Positions 9,807-18,551 of a DNA stretch of 64,000 bases are shown here, in pieces. This DNA comes from Paraflavitalea soli (GTDB lineage Bacteria; Bacteroidota; Bacteroidia; Chitinophagales; Chitinophagaceae). The stretch is taken from NCBI RefSeq assembly GCF_003555545.1, contig NZ_CP032157.1, forward strand, positions 6,948,546-7,012,545, read 5' to 3'. A program made the position numbers and the translations under genes. The notes under the pieces were generated by a model. That model was given only the letters and a program-made list of their open reading frames with translations. It made no database searches and had not been told where the DNA came from. The stretch's first letter is position 1, and every line of letters begins with the position of its first letter.

Positions 9807-9846
9807 CTTCCGGACTTTCCGACTTCCGGACTTTCGGACTCTAAAG
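9807..9846. repeat. 8-bp-period short tandem repeat (CTTCCGGA type)
   Basis: Four octamers follow one another: CTTCCGGA, CTTTCCGA, CTTCCGGA and CTTTCGGA, then a decayed fifth. The array sits in the 9736-10031 gap between the two yceI genes, well upstream of the second gene's promoter. It belongs to the set of 7/8-bp-period arrays described in the findings. Confidence 0.8.
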
Positions 9847-9912
9847 CCCTTATTCCCTTTTGATCAGTCCCTAACCCATTGACACTAAACTAAATTCTCG
9901 AAAACGGCCCTC

Positions 9913-9980
9913 AACAGTAATATGTACAACTCTTTCCGCCGTATAGCTATTCCTTGAGAGTGATTAATGTTGCAACTTTG
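9913..9980 (+). promoter_or_regulatory. Shared 30-bp operator plus -7 box of second yceI operon
   Basis: The motif copy at 9913-9942 contains AACAGTAATATGTACA and ACTCTTTCC. It is followed, 30 bp later, by CAACTTTG at 9973-9980, one base off the TAnnTTTG consensus. The start codon at 10032 follows. This promoter probably drives yceI copy 2, the two dioxygenase genes and possibly the hydrolase. Confidence 0.65.
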
Positions 9981-10031
9981 TATAGTCAATGAGACAAATA
10001 AACAAATTGATAATCAATAAATTAACACAAC

Positions 10032-10565
10032 ATGTCAAAGACTAAATGGGTTCTCGATCCAGCACACAGCGAAATTCAGTTTAAGGTAAAACACCTGATG
10101 ATCACCACCGTAACCGGTTACTTCAAAAAGTTTAACCTGGAAGTGGAAACAGATGGCGACGACTTTACCAACGCTTCTAAGATTGAGTTTACAGCCGATG
10201 TAGATTCTATCGATACCAACAACGAACAAAGGGACAACCACCTGAAGTCTGCAGACTTCTTCAATGCATCTGAATACAAGGAAATTAAGTTCAGCGGCAT
10301 CAAGTACACCGGTACCAAAGAAGAAGGTAAGTTGCAGGGGGCATTGACCTTAAGAGGCGTTACCGGAAATGTGATTGCCAATGTAGAGTTTGGCGGTATT
10401 ACCGTTGACCCTTATGGTCAAACAAAAGCTGGTTTTACAGTTACCGGTAAATTAAACCGTAAAGAGTTTGGTCTCGGCTGGGGTGCCGTTACAGAAGCCG
10501 GGAACGTAGTAGTAAGTGATGAAGTGAAATTTGCAGGTGAGTTTCAGTTAATCAAACAGGCTTAA
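10032..10565 (+). CDS. YceI-family lipocalin-like protein (copy 2)
   Basis: A 177-residue YceI protein with KWVLDPAHSEIQFKVKHL at the N-terminus, RDNHLKSADFFNASEYKEI in the centre and KAGFTVTGKLNRKEFGLGW near the C-terminus. It lacks a signal peptide and is expected in the cytosol, where it probably binds a hydrophobic ligand such as a polyprenyl quinone (family knowledge, not shown here). It has its own promoter with the 30-bp motif. The gap to the first dioxygenase gene is 31 bp, so the two are almost certainly co-transcribed. Confidence 0.93.
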   Translation: MSKTKWVLDPAHSEIQFKVKHLMITTVTGYFKKFNLEVETDGDDFTNASKIEFTADVDSIDTNNEQRDNHLKSADFFNASEYKEIKFSGIKYTGTKEEGKLQGALTLRGVTGNVIANVEFGGITVDPYGQTKAGFTVTGKLNRKEFGLGWGAVTEAGNVVVSDEVKFAGEFQLIKQA

Positions 10566-10596
10566 AAAGAGCGATACAGCTCAAAAGGAGATTTTT

Positions 10597-11532
10597 ATGG
10601 ACAACAGGATATTGGGCTTGCACCACATCACTGCCATAGCAGGAAATGCCCAACGTAATTTTGATTTCTATACCAGGGTGCTTGGTTTAAGATTGGTAAA
10701 AAAGACAGTGAACTTTGATGATCCCGGTACCTACCACTTTTACTACGGTAATGAGGTGGGCACTCCCGGTACCATCCTCACCTTCTTTCCCTGGGAGGGC
10801 ATAACCACCGGCTATGCAGGAACGGGTATGGCTACCGAGATTGGCTATTCCGTACCCGCTGGTAGCCTCGATTTCTGGAAAGAGAGATTTGATCAGTACA
10901 AGGTAAAGCAGGAAGCCACCGGCGAAAGGTTTGGCGAACTCTACCTTCCTTTCCAGGATCCTGATGGTCTCAGACTCGCCTTGAATGTGCCCAAAGTAGC
11001 TGATAACCGAAAAGCCTGGGTAACTTCAGGTATTACAGAACAGGCTGCTGCCAAAGGGTTTCACAGCGTCACCCTCACACTGAAAAGTATCAAGGGAACC
11101 GTAGCCGTATTGACCGAAATATTCGGATACAAACTGTTGGAACAGGAAGGTAACAGGTACCGGTTTATCACCGATGCTGTTGACAATGCAGCCATTGTAG
11201 ATATCATTGAAGATCCCCAGGGTAAGACCGGGCAGGTAGCTGGTGGTACCAATCACCACGTAGCCTTCCGCGTGGCCAATGATAATATACTGATGGAGTT
11301 CCGGGAGAAGATCGAAAAACGTGGTTTTAATATCACCCCGAAGATCGATCGTAATTATTTCTTCTCTTTGTATTTCCGCGAGCCGGGTGGCGTATTGTTT
11401 GAAGTAGCTTCCGACAACCCGGGTTTTGCTACCGATGAATCCGTAGCCGAATTGGGTACCAATCTTAGGTTACCGGCACAGTACGAACCCATGCGGCAGG
11501 ATATTGAAAAACAATTACCCGTACTTCATTAG
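10597..11532 (+). CDS. Ring-cleaving dioxygenase, VOC family, MhqO-like (copy 1)
   Basis: This 311-residue protein holds two glyoxalase/VOC modules. The first begins GLHHITAIAGNAQRNFDFY, the second around residue 150 (GFHSVTLTLKS). Metal-ligand candidates are the His of HHITAI, the His of NHHVAF and the Glu of LFEVASD in the FREPGGVLFEV motif. The layout matches MhqO-type putative ring-cleavage dioxygenases, which in Bacillus are induced by hydroquinone and catechol stress. An SD-like AAAAGGAG lies just before the start. A tandem paralogue follows after an 82-bp gap that contains a palindromic repeat. Confidence 0.88.
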   Translation: MDNRILGLHHITAIAGNAQRNFDFYTRVLGLRLVKKTVNFDDPGTYHFYYGNEVGTPGTILTFFPWEGITTGYAGTGMATEIGYSVPAGSLDFWKERFDQYKVKQEATGERFGELYLPFQDPDGLRLALNVPKVADNRKAWVTSGITEQAAAKGFHSVTLTLKSIKGTVAVLTEIFGYKLLEQEGNRYRFITDAVDNAAIVDIIEDPQGKTGQVAGGTNHHVAFRVANDNILMEFREKIEKRGFNITPKIDRNYFFSLYFREPGGVLFEVASDNPGFATDESVAELGTNLRLPAQYEPMRQDIEKQLPVLH

Positions 11533-11554
11533 TACGAAATGTCAGTTTGTCGAA

Positions 11555-11585
11555 GGGTGGGTCGCCTTTCCAAGGCGGCTCACCC
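11555..11585 (+). repeat. Palindromic repeat R1 (REP-like)
   Basis: Core GTGGGTCGCC, loop, then GGCGGCTCAC. The outer stem is only GGGTG/CACCC. It lies between the two dioxygenase genes and adjoins a TTGTCGAAGG remnant. Confidence 0.85.
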
Positions 11586-11614
11586 CGTCCAAACTGCAAC
11601 ATCAAACTTAGCAT

Positions 11615-12568
11615 ATGGGAAAGTTAATAACTGGTATTCATCATGTAACCGCCATTGCCGGCGATGCCCGGAAGAACCTTGAGTTTTACGCTGGTATCCT
11701 TGGTGTAAGAATGGTAAAGAAGACCGTGAACTTTGATGCGCCCGAAGTATACCATTTTTACTACGGCGATCAAACAGGACAACCAGGCAGCATCCTCACC
11801 TTTTTTCCTTATCAGGCACTCGTAAGAGGCCGGCATGGAAAGGGCATGTTGAATACCACCACTTTCTCAGTGCCCACTACTTCTCTCGATTATTGGCTCG
11901 GCAGGTTGAAGAAATATGGCATAGCGTACAAAGAACCGGAAGAAAGATTTGCCAATGAAGTAGTAGTGTATTTTGAAGATACCGACGGATTGGGATTAGA
12001 GTTTGTGTTCAATGATAAAGACACAAGGACAGGCTATAGTAACGGCATCGTTCCGGCTCAGCATGCCATCAAGGGGTTTTACAATGTGGAAATATGGGAA
12101 GAAGGGTATGAACGCACAGCGGGATTATTGACCGAACAACTCGATCACACCCTGATAGCAGAAAAAGGCAACCGGTTTCGGTTTGCAGCCAATGATGCTC
12201 CTGGTAACTATGTTGATATAATATGTTCTCCCGATAGCCTGAAGGGCCTGGGTGGCAGTGGTACTGTGCACCATATCGCTTTCAGTACACCCGATAGGGC
12301 AGCGCAGGAGGAAGTGAGACTGCGCATTGTAAAGCGGATGCTGAACCCCACCCCTGTATTGGACAGGAACTATTTCACCTCGATCTATTTTCGCGAACCC
12401 GGTGGTGTACTCTTTGAAGTCGCTACAGCCGGTCCCGGATTTGCCATAGATGAAAGTCCCGACCACCTGGGCGAAGCCCTCAAATTGCCACCACAGTTTG
12501 AAAAGAAACGTGCCCACCTGGAAGAAGTACTCACCCCCGTTTCCATTGACCTGGCCAATTATAAGTAA
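11615..12568 (+). CDS. Ring-cleaving dioxygenase, VOC family, MhqO-like (copy 2)
   Basis: This 317-residue paralogue of the preceding gene keeps the same plan: GIHHVTAIAGDARKNLEFY opens the first VOC module, and HHIAFS plus FREPGGVLFEVAT mark the second. Metal ligands are therefore conserved. Divergence between the two copies is substantial in the middle of the protein, so substrate range may differ. MhqO-like enzymes are thought to open aromatic rings of quinol-type compounds, but the true substrate cannot be read here. It is followed closely by the hydrolase gene, repeating the mhqO-mhqD pairing known from Firmicutes. Confidence 0.88.
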   Translation: MGKLITGIHHVTAIAGDARKNLEFYAGILGVRMVKKTVNFDAPEVYHFYYGDQTGQPGSILTFFPYQALVRGRHGKGMLNTTTFSVPTTSLDYWLGRLKKYGIAYKEPEERFANEVVVYFEDTDGLGLEFVFNDKDTRTGYSNGIVPAQHAIKGFYNVEIWEEGYERTAGLLTEQLDHTLIAEKGNRFRFAANDAPGNYVDIICSPDSLKGLGGSGTVHHIAFSTPDRAAQEEVRLRIVKRMLNPTPVLDRNYFTSIYFREPGGVLFEVATAGPGFAIDESPDHLGEALKLPPQFEKKRAHLEEVLTPVSIDLANYK

Positions 12569-12583
12569 CTATTACTTTTGTCA

Positions 12584-12602
12584 CCCTGAGCTTGTCGAAG
12601 GG
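12584..12602. repeat. Short dispersed CTGAGCTTGTCGAAGG repeat
   Basis: An imperfect palindrome CCCTGAGCTTGTCGAAGGG. Related copies, with YTGAGCYTGTCGAAG in common, lie at 13321-13351, 50521-50552 and 50623-50643. This short repeat is common in many bacterial genomes. It spans the apparent upstream extension of the hydrolase gene, which argues for the later start. Confidence 0.7.
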
Positions 12603-12636
12603 CTATATCAGGGTGTTGATTATTGAAAGATTTTAT

Positions 12637-13257
12637 ATGCACCAGAAAGATATTATAACAGCAGGCAAGAAATTAACAGAAGCCAAAAAGGTATTGATCA
12701 TGATCCATGGCCGCGGTGGTACAGCCGAAAACATACTGTCGCTGGCTGAGCACCTTGCTGTGGATGACTATGCCCTGCTTGCGCCCCAGGCTACCGACAA
12801 CACCTGGTATCCTTATTCTTTCATTGCGCCCCTGCAGCAAAATGAGCCCTCCCTATCTTCAGCCCTCTCTGTACTCAGCGATACCGTGAATGAACTGATT
12901 ACCCAGGGTTTTACGGAAAAACAACTGTACTTCCTGGGTTTCTCCCAGGGAGCTTGTCTTACCCTGGAGTTTGTGACCCGCAATGCTGCCCGCTACGGAG
13001 GTGTAGTTGCCTTTACGGGCGGATTGATTGGCGACAAGATCTACCAGGAACACTATAGTGGCGACTTTAAAGGAACCCCTGTTTTCATAGGTACCAGCAA
13101 CCCCGATATGCATGTGCCCGTAGAAAGAGTGTATGCTACCTCTAATATTTTAAGGGATATGAATGCCGATGTCACCGAAAAGGTATACCCCAATATGGGC
13201 CATACCATTACCCAGGATGAGATCGACAATGCCAATACCCTGATATTTAATAAATAG
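12637..13257 (+). CDS. Alpha/beta hydrolase, phospholipase/carboxylesterase family, MhqD-like
   Basis: The chosen ATG gives 206 residues (MHQKDII...). An in-frame start at 12592 would translate a dispersed repeat and is unlikely. The oxyanion-hole region is MIHGRGGTAEN, the nucleophile elbow is GFSQGA, and the catalytic His lies in MGHTITQDE near the C-terminus. An Asp of the NPDMHVP segment completes the triad. This is the LysoPL/carboxylesterase group that includes MhqD, usually encoded next to MhqO dioxygenases and induced by quinones. It is cytosolic. It is probably the last gene of the stress operon that starts at the second yceI gene. Confidence 0.88.
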   Translation: MHQKDIITAGKKLTEAKKVLIMIHGRGGTAENILSLAEHLAVDDYALLAPQATDNTWYPYSFIAPLQQNEPSLSSALSVLSDTVNELITQGFTEKQLYFLGFSQGACLTLEFVTRNAARYGGVVAFTGGLIGDKIYQEHYSGDFKGTPVFIGTSNPDMHVPVERVYATSNILRDMNADVTEKVYPNMGHTITQDEIDNANTLIFNK

Positions 13258-13383
13258 TTGGAAAAATCAATGCACGATCTTTAACTTCACGGCATAAACA
13301 GTGCGGTTGGCAGAGTTTATCCCGCTTTGCGGGACTGAGCTTGTCGAAGCCTTCGAAACCAGGCCCTGTTGGTTGTGAATATT

Positions 13384-16296
13384 ATGCTCCGGATACGATA
13401 CGTCATATCACTAACTATAATTTGCTGTAACTTCTTTATTGCGTCTGCGCAAAATACCATTGGCATTCCCACCATTGTCAATTATACCCGCCAGGCCTAC
13501 AATGCCGGCAACCAGAACTGGAATATTGGTCAGGACAACAATGGCTTAATGTATTTTGCCAATAATAAAGGCTTACTGGTCTTTGATGGCACTTCCTGGA
13601 GAACTTATCCCATGCCCGGCGGCACCATCGTCCGTTCATTGGCCATCGGCGACAGCAATAAAATATATGTAGGAGGACAGGGCGAATTTGGTTACTTCTC
13701 TCCCGCAAAGAATGGTGAACTGACTTATAACTCACTCAAAAAATTAATACCCCCAAACGACAATGACTTTGCCGATGTATGGAATATCTGTATCTGGCAA
13801 AAACGGGTATTCTTTCGCTCCAATAAAAGGATATTTGAACTGGAAGGCAATGTGATCACCGTTCACAAAAGCATCGACTGGGCATACATGGGTATCACCC
13901 CGGCTGGCCTGATGGCCTGGGACTTTACCAATCGGCTCGTTACTTATAACAGGGGCGAATGGTTGCCCGTCATCAAAGTAGGCGTCCTTCCCCATGATGT
14001 GCGGTTAACCACTGTCCTGTCCATTGGTAAAGACAGTATTTTATTAGGCACCCTCAATCATGGATTGTTCATCTTAAAGAAAGATACCGTATCCTGGTTC
14101 AATGCGCCGGGCATTAAGAATTTCCTCGGAAAGAATATCTTTAATGCCTGCCTCCTTTCCCCTGACAGGATCGCACTCGTTACCAATTTAGTAGGGTGCA
14201 TTGTCATTAATAAGCAGGGTGAATTTATTCAGCGCTTTTCCAAAAAAGAAGGCCTCCAGAATAATAATATCTTAAGCATAAAATTAGACCGCGATAAAAA
14301 CCTTTGGCTCGGTCTGGACAATGGTATTGACCTTATTTCCTACGACAACGCCATTAAAAGTATTTACCCCGATGGCGAGAATAAGAATACCGGCTATACT
14401 TCCATTTTTTACCACGATCAATTGTACTTTGGACTATCTACCGGACTATATAAAGTAAACCTGCCACCAGGTAATACCGATTATAGCTATGCCAGTGCTG
14501 ATATTGATTTTGTGCCCCAAACAGAAGGGCAGGTGTGGGGACTTTCTATTGTCAACGATCATTTACTGGTAGCCCACAATAGAGGAGCTTACCAGGTAGA
14601 GAATGGGAAAATTAAAGTAATTGACGATAAAACAGGGTTCTGGACCTTCAGACCCTTGTATACGACCGATCCTTCACCGGTTATGTTTGCCGGTACCTAC
14701 AACGGGATCAACTTCTACAATTACAACAAGGGAGCTTTTACCAATCCTGTTATCCACGCCCAGTTTGAATCAGCCCGCTATGTGGTAATGGAAAAGGATA
14801 CTATTTGGATAGCGCATCCCTATAAGGGGCTGTACAAGGTAGCTTTCAATGCAAAAGGACAACCTTTTGCTATCAGGTACCAGGATAAGAAAGGGATATT
14901 GTCGGCCAACCGCAACCACCTGTACAAGCTCATGGGTAAGATGGTGCTCACTTCCGATAATGGCATTTTCGAATATGACAGCATTCAAAATGATTTTGTA
15001 AGGTCGGCTGCCCTGGAAAAACTCCTCGGTACCGATCCCTTGAGTTATATCAAGGAGGATAAGTTTGGTAACCTGTGGTTTAGCCGCGATAAAAGAGTAG
15101 GCATTGTCGACAGGTCGGGGCCCACTCCCCGCCTATTGTACATCTCCGAAATTGACGATAAAATAATGGGCAATGGATTTGAGAACATCAACGTAGTGGA
15201 CAGCAACAACGTTTTCATTGCAGCCGAAAAAGGGTTCTTCCATATAAATTATGCCCAGTATAAAAAGAGTAGACATCCTTTATTTGTGCGCATCCGGCTG
15301 GTAAGATCTGCGGCACAAAAAGAAAGTACAATTGTTGGCGGTTATGGTCCAGCGCCAACGGAGCTTCCAATGCCAAACATTAAATACAGCGATAACTCCC
15401 TGCATTTTGAAATGGCTTCCAGTGTATATGGGCAGGAACAAAACACCGAATACGCCTGGTACCTGGAGGGATTTGATAGAGATTGGTCTCCCTGGATCAA
15501 AAAAACAGAGAAGGATTATACCAATTTGCCCGAAGGTACTTATACATTCAAGGTCAAGTGCCGCAATACTGCAGACAATGAGTCAACCGTTGCCACCTGG
15601 TCATTTCGCGTATTACCACCCTGGTACAGGAGTTGGTGGGCCTACTCCCTGTATGCATGCTTATTATTTGGCTTGCTCTACATTTTTTACAAACGGCAGC
15701 AGGACAAATACAAGCGTCTGCAACAGTTAAAACTCCTGGAACAGCAGCAAAAGTATGCCGAAGAGCAAAGGCAGTTACAGGTGCAGCATGAGCTGGAGAT
15801 CGGCAGAAGCGAGAAGCAGATCATGCAGTTGGAAAATGAAAAGCTGGAGGCTGCATTAGAACACAAAAATGCTGAGCTTGCCTCTTCTGCCATGAGCCTC
15901 GTCCGGAAGATGGAAATATTGACAAGGCTCAAAGAAGACCTGGTTCAATATAAGAACAGCGCCGGGACCGATAAGGGTGGTAAAGAGTTTCAGAAGATCA
16001 TGCGCGTAATGGACAAAGAACTGGACCATGATGGTGAGTGGGAGCAGTTTGCCAACCATTTCGATACCGTGCATACCAATTACCTCCGCAAGCTCAAAGA
16101 ACAGTGTCCCGAGATCACCGCCTCAGAGCTGAAACTGGCCGCCTACCTCAGGCTTAGCCTTACCACCAAAGAGATTGCTCAATTGATGAATATCTCGATT
16201 CGTGGGGTAGAGACCAGCCGGTACCGGCTCCGCAAAAAACTGGGCATCTCCAATGACGTTAATCTCTTCGACTACCTTATCAGCATCACCCGGTAG
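13384..16296 (+). CDS. Hybrid periplasmic beta-propeller / Y_Y_Y / LuxR-HTH regulator
   Basis: From the ATG at 13384 the protein has 970 residues; an upstream TTG (13369) is less likely because the signal peptide then starts late. After the signal peptide (cleavage near IASAQ) come many two-component-regulator propeller repeats, to about residue 640. A Y_Y_Y domain follows (near 680-750; YAWYLEGFD and YTFKVKCRN are typical). Then come one transmembrane helix (YACLLFGLLYIFY), a coiled coil and a C-terminal LuxR-like helix-turn-helix (TTKEIAQLMNISIRGVETS). The histidine kinase and receiver domains of classical hybrid two-component systems are absent, so it would pass signals directly from periplasm to DNA. 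It lies next to polysaccharide-degradation genes and may control them. Confidence 0.9.
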   Translation: MLRIRYVISLTIICCNFFIASAQNTIGIPTIVNYTRQAYNAGNQNWNIGQDNNGLMYFANNKGLLVFDGTSWRTYPMPGGTIVRSLAIGDSNKIYVGGQGEFGYFSPAKNGELTYNSLKKLIPPNDNDFADVWNICIWQKRVFFRSNKRIFELEGNVITVHKSIDWAYMGITPAGLMAWDFTNRLVTYNRGEWLPVIKVGVLPHDVRLTTVLSIGKDSILLGTLNHGLFILKKDTVSWFNAPGIKNFLGKNIFNACLLSPDRIALVTNLVGCIVINKQGEFIQRFSKKEGLQNNNILSIKLDRDKNLWLGLDNGIDLISYDNAIKSIYPDGENKNTGYTSIFYHDQLYFGLSTGLYKVNLPPGNTDYSYASADIDFVPQTEGQVWGLSIVNDHLLVAHNRGAYQVENGKIKVIDDKTGFWTFRPLYTTDPSPVMFAGTYNGINFYNYNKGAFTNPVIHAQFESARYVVMEKDTIWIAHPYKGLYKVAFNAKGQPFAIRYQDKKGILSANRNHLYKLMGKMVLTSDNGIFEYDSIQNDFVRSAALEKLLGTDPLSYIKEDKFGNLWFSRDKRVGIVDRSGPTPRLLYISEIDDKIMGNGFENINVVDSNNVFIAAEKGFFHINYAQYKKSRHPLFVRIRLVRSAAQKESTIVGGYGPAPTELPMPNIKYSDNSLHFEMASSVYGQEQNTEYAWYLEGFDRDWSPWIKKTEKDYTNLPEGTYTFKVKCRNTADNESTVATWSFRVLPPWYRSWWAYSLYACLLFGLLYIFYKRQQDKYKRLQQLKLLEQQQKYAEEQRQLQVQHELEIGRSEKQIMQLENEKLEAALEHKNAELASSAMSLVRKMEILTRLKEDLVQYKNSAGTDKGGKEFQKIMRVMDKELDHDGEWEQFANHFDTVHTNYLRKLKEQCPEITASELKLAAYLRLSLTTKEIAQLMNISIRGVETSRYRLRKKLGISNDVNLFDYLISITR

Positions 16297-16333
16297 AATG
16301 GAACTCCGTCACGCAAAGCTGATCGTAGCAAAC

Positions 16334-16368
16334 GGCTCGCAGCTCATAGCTCGCGGCTCGTAGCTTTT
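16334..16368. repeat. 7-bp-period short tandem repeat (AGCTCGC type)
   Basis: Five heptamers: GGCTCGC, AGCTCAT, AGCTCGC, GGCTCGT and AGCTTTT. They lie in the gap between the convergent regulator and GH18 genes. The preceding AGCAAAC is shared with the related array at 42847-42881. Confidence 0.8.
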
Positions 16369-16410
16369 CGGAAAATGCTTTTCTCCGTAAGAAATACTGG
16401 AAAGGGAGAC

Positions 16411-17517
16411 CTATAGAAATTTGTCAACGGCATTAAGCAGATAAGTTTTTGGGTCAGAAGAATACTCCCAAAACATCACTCCACCCAGTTTGTGCTTCTT
16501 CACATACCGGCACTTATACTTGATAGAGCGTTCATTATCGTAAGTGGCAAACTTCTTTTCTGCTGCATTGAAGAGATAAGGTGCCTTGGCCTTCTTATCC
16601 CAGTAAGCACGAAATCCTTTCTGGTTGATCAGGCTGTCTTTGATATAAGTGTAGCCGCCTACCCTGAAAGTAGAATTGATCTTCTGGTTAAAGCCACGGT
16701 CATCAACAGTTTCTACTACACCGCCACGGCCATAGAAAGCCAATCCTACTACCAGCTTATGCGCCGGCACACCAGCCGCCAGGTACGTCGTCACCGCTTT
16801 GTGTGCAGAGTTTTCCTTGTCATAGTCTTTCGAAGGAAACAGGTTAGTATGATGACCTGCCTTACCATAACTATAATCATACGTCATGAGGTTTACATAA
16901 TCCAGGTATTCCTGTGCTTTACCCATCTCTGTATGGTCCAGGTAGCTTGGAAACCCGCCCGTAGCCGTGGTCAGCAGGTAATACTTTCCCGTCTCCTGTT
17001 GCAGCTTCGTCAGCTCCTCCCGGATCGCCTGAAACATCAACGTGTAATTTTGTTTGTCTTCCGGCCGGAACACATTGCCATCACCCACCATGCCAGGATA
17101 CTCCCAGTCAATATCCACTCCATCCAGTTGGTATTTCTTAATGATGTCTACCGAAGAAATAGCAAAGGCCCGGCGGCTAGTATCAGTCAATACAGCATTC
17201 GAAAAATTCTTGCTCCAGGTCCAGCCGCCAATGGAGATCAATATCTTCAGCGCAGGATTTTGTTCCTTCAACAGATTAAGCGTCCTGAAATTCGTAGTAT
17301 CCGTTTTCTCATTCGTGAGCCAGGCCCGGTTGTCCTTCACATCTACAAAAGCATAGTTGATATGCGTGAGTTTCTTTACATCAATAATCGCCGTATTGAC
17401 CAGGCCCCTGTAGCCGCCTACATAGCCAATCACAACTGGTTTGTTAGTACCATTGGCCTGACTGTGCACAAGCGGAGCAATCGTGGATAAAGCAAAAAGG
17501 ATAGCAAGCGTTTTCAT
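16411..17517 (-). CDS. Secreted GH18 chitinase
   Basis: This 368-residue protein has a signal peptide (cleavage near VHSQA). Its GH18 TIM barrel carries DGVDIDWE at residues 132-139, so Glu139 is the acid/base, and the second-strand motif ILISIGGWTWS. The late MTYDY and GVMFWEYSSD segments complete the substrate cleft. GH18 enzymes hydrolyse chitin by substrate-assisted catalysis with retention; the size suggests a single-domain endo- or exo-chitinase. No binding module or sorting domain is visible. It sits 32 bp downstream of the ThuA-like gene on the same strand, so the two are probably one operon. Confidence 0.94.
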   Translation of the reverse strand: MKTLAILFALSTIAPLVHSQANGTNKPVVIGYVGGYRGLVNTAIIDVKKLTHINYAFVDVKDNRAWLTNEKTDTTNFRTLNLLKEQNPALKILISIGGWTWSKNFSNAVLTDTSRRAFAISSVDIIKKYQLDGVDIDWEYPGMVGDGNVFRPEDKQNYTLMFQAIREELTKLQQETGKYYLLTTATGGFPSYLDHTEMGKAQEYLDYVNLMTYDYSYGKAGHHTNLFPSKDYDKENSAHKAVTTYLAAGVPAHKLVVGLAFYGRGGVVETVDDRGFNQKINSTFRVGGYTYIKDSLINQKGFRAYWDKKAKAPYLFNAAEKKFATYDNERSIKYKCRYVKKHKLGGVMFWEYSSDPKTYLLNAVDKFL

Positions 17518-17549
17518 TATAGATGGTTAGTTTTAGCGTATGCTTATGA

Positions 17550-18320
17550 TCAATGGCCACTGGCCCAAAAGATGGCATTCCGGAAGATCCTGGTATAAGC
17601 CACGTTGTCAAACAGGTCCGGACCATGTCCCATAAAAATATAGACATTCCGGGCCTTTACCTGTGGATTACTCCAGATTACCGGATGATCGCCCATTTTA
17701 GTAGCAGAAGCCGGAGAATAAGATCCCTCATCCACACTGGCCAGTACCTGCACATTCGCGCGCGGACTTTTATTCCAGGTGTACCATTCTTCTTTGGCAA
17801 TCACAAACCCAGGGCCTACACCTTTCATCACAGGGTGCAGGCTGTCTTCAACCATTACCCGGCCCGAGGCAAATCCCGGGATATAATTGGTGAAGCGTAT
17901 ATCGCCCATCAGTTTTGAAAACCACGGCCACATCGCATAACCATCAAATTCCCCCAGCAGTGTGGCATGGTGAAAGCCGATCCAGCCTCCTTTGCCCTTT
18001 TCTATGTATTCCTGAAATGCTTTCACAGCCTGGGCAGGCCAGCCATAAGGCGGATAATCCAGCTGAATAAACAAGCTATAGGGAGCCAGGTAGGCTGAGT
18101 CCACCTTGTCCATATTGGTAATATAATCTATGACAAAACTGCTGTCGGCCGCCAGCTGATCCAGCCAGGGCCGGGCTACTTTCGAATAGGCAAGGTGATG
18201 CCCCCCGTTTTCATATACCGCCAGCGCCTTGAAACGCGGAGCCTTCGATTGCCCCCATCCCTGCCCACAGAGCAGCAACCCAATGAATCCCATAAAAACG
18301 AACATGATAAATTGCTTCAT
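17550..18320 (-). CDS. Secreted ThuA-like (trehalose-utilisation fold) protein
   Basis: The 256-residue protein has a signal peptide (cleavage near GWGQS) and one ThuA domain, a class I glutamine-amidotransferase-like fold. Matching segments are ALAVYENGGHH, GWIGFHHATL, HPVIWSNP and VYIFMGHGPDLF. ThuA proteins are linked to sugar utilisation and oxidised-sugar metabolism, but their biochemistry is poorly defined, so no reaction is given. It is the first gene of a two-gene minus-strand unit with the GH18 chitinase. Confidence 0.88.
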   Translation of the reverse strand: MKQFIMFVFMGFIGLLLCGQGWGQSKAPRFKALAVYENGGHHLAYSKVARPWLDQLAADSSFVIDYITNMDKVDSAYLAPYSLFIQLDYPPYGWPAQAVKAFQEYIEKGKGGWIGFHHATLLGEFDGYAMWPWFSKLMGDIRFTNYIPGFASGRVMVEDSLHPVMKGVGPGFVIAKEEWYTWNKSPRANVQVLASVDEGSYSPASATKMGDHPVIWSNPQVKARNVYIFMGHGPDLFDNVAYTRIFRNAIFWASGH

Positions 18321-18391
18321 GTTTGATAAGTTTAATGGCTATCTCGGTAAAAGCATTTCATTCCAACCGCAATACGTATCCATCGTGTTTG

Positions 18392-18422
18392 TTGTCCCTT
18401 TAGGGACTATAGCTTTATAGCA
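18392..18422. repeat. Double-hairpin repeat (GCCCC-TATA-GGGGC family), single copy
   Basis: The 18321-18751 region separates divergent genes. It holds one diverged copy of a two-hairpin unit, GTCCC/GGGAC followed by CTATA/TATAG. Tandem copies of the same unit lie at 21694-21846 and 40343-40406. Apart from this and the GH30 promoter I see nothing else in this gap. Confidence 0.65.
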
Positions 18423-18519
18423 TGAAAATACAGGTTGTAACCTCTCCATGATTCACATGCGTAGAATGAAGGATCGTTGAATTGTATTAAATAGCTGATA
18501 GTCAATATTTAATTTTTAT

Positions 18520-18551
18520 TTTGTAGTGGTTTTGGCGTAGTAATAAATTTG
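18520..18551 (+). promoter_or_regulatory. Bacteroidetes promoter for the GH30 genes
   Basis: TTTG at 18520-18523 and TAAATTTG at 18544-18551 are separated by 20 bp, matching the -33/-7 consensus of Bacteroidetes. The start codon chosen for the GH30 gene is about 200 bp further on, which implies a long untranslated leader. Confidence 0.6.
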
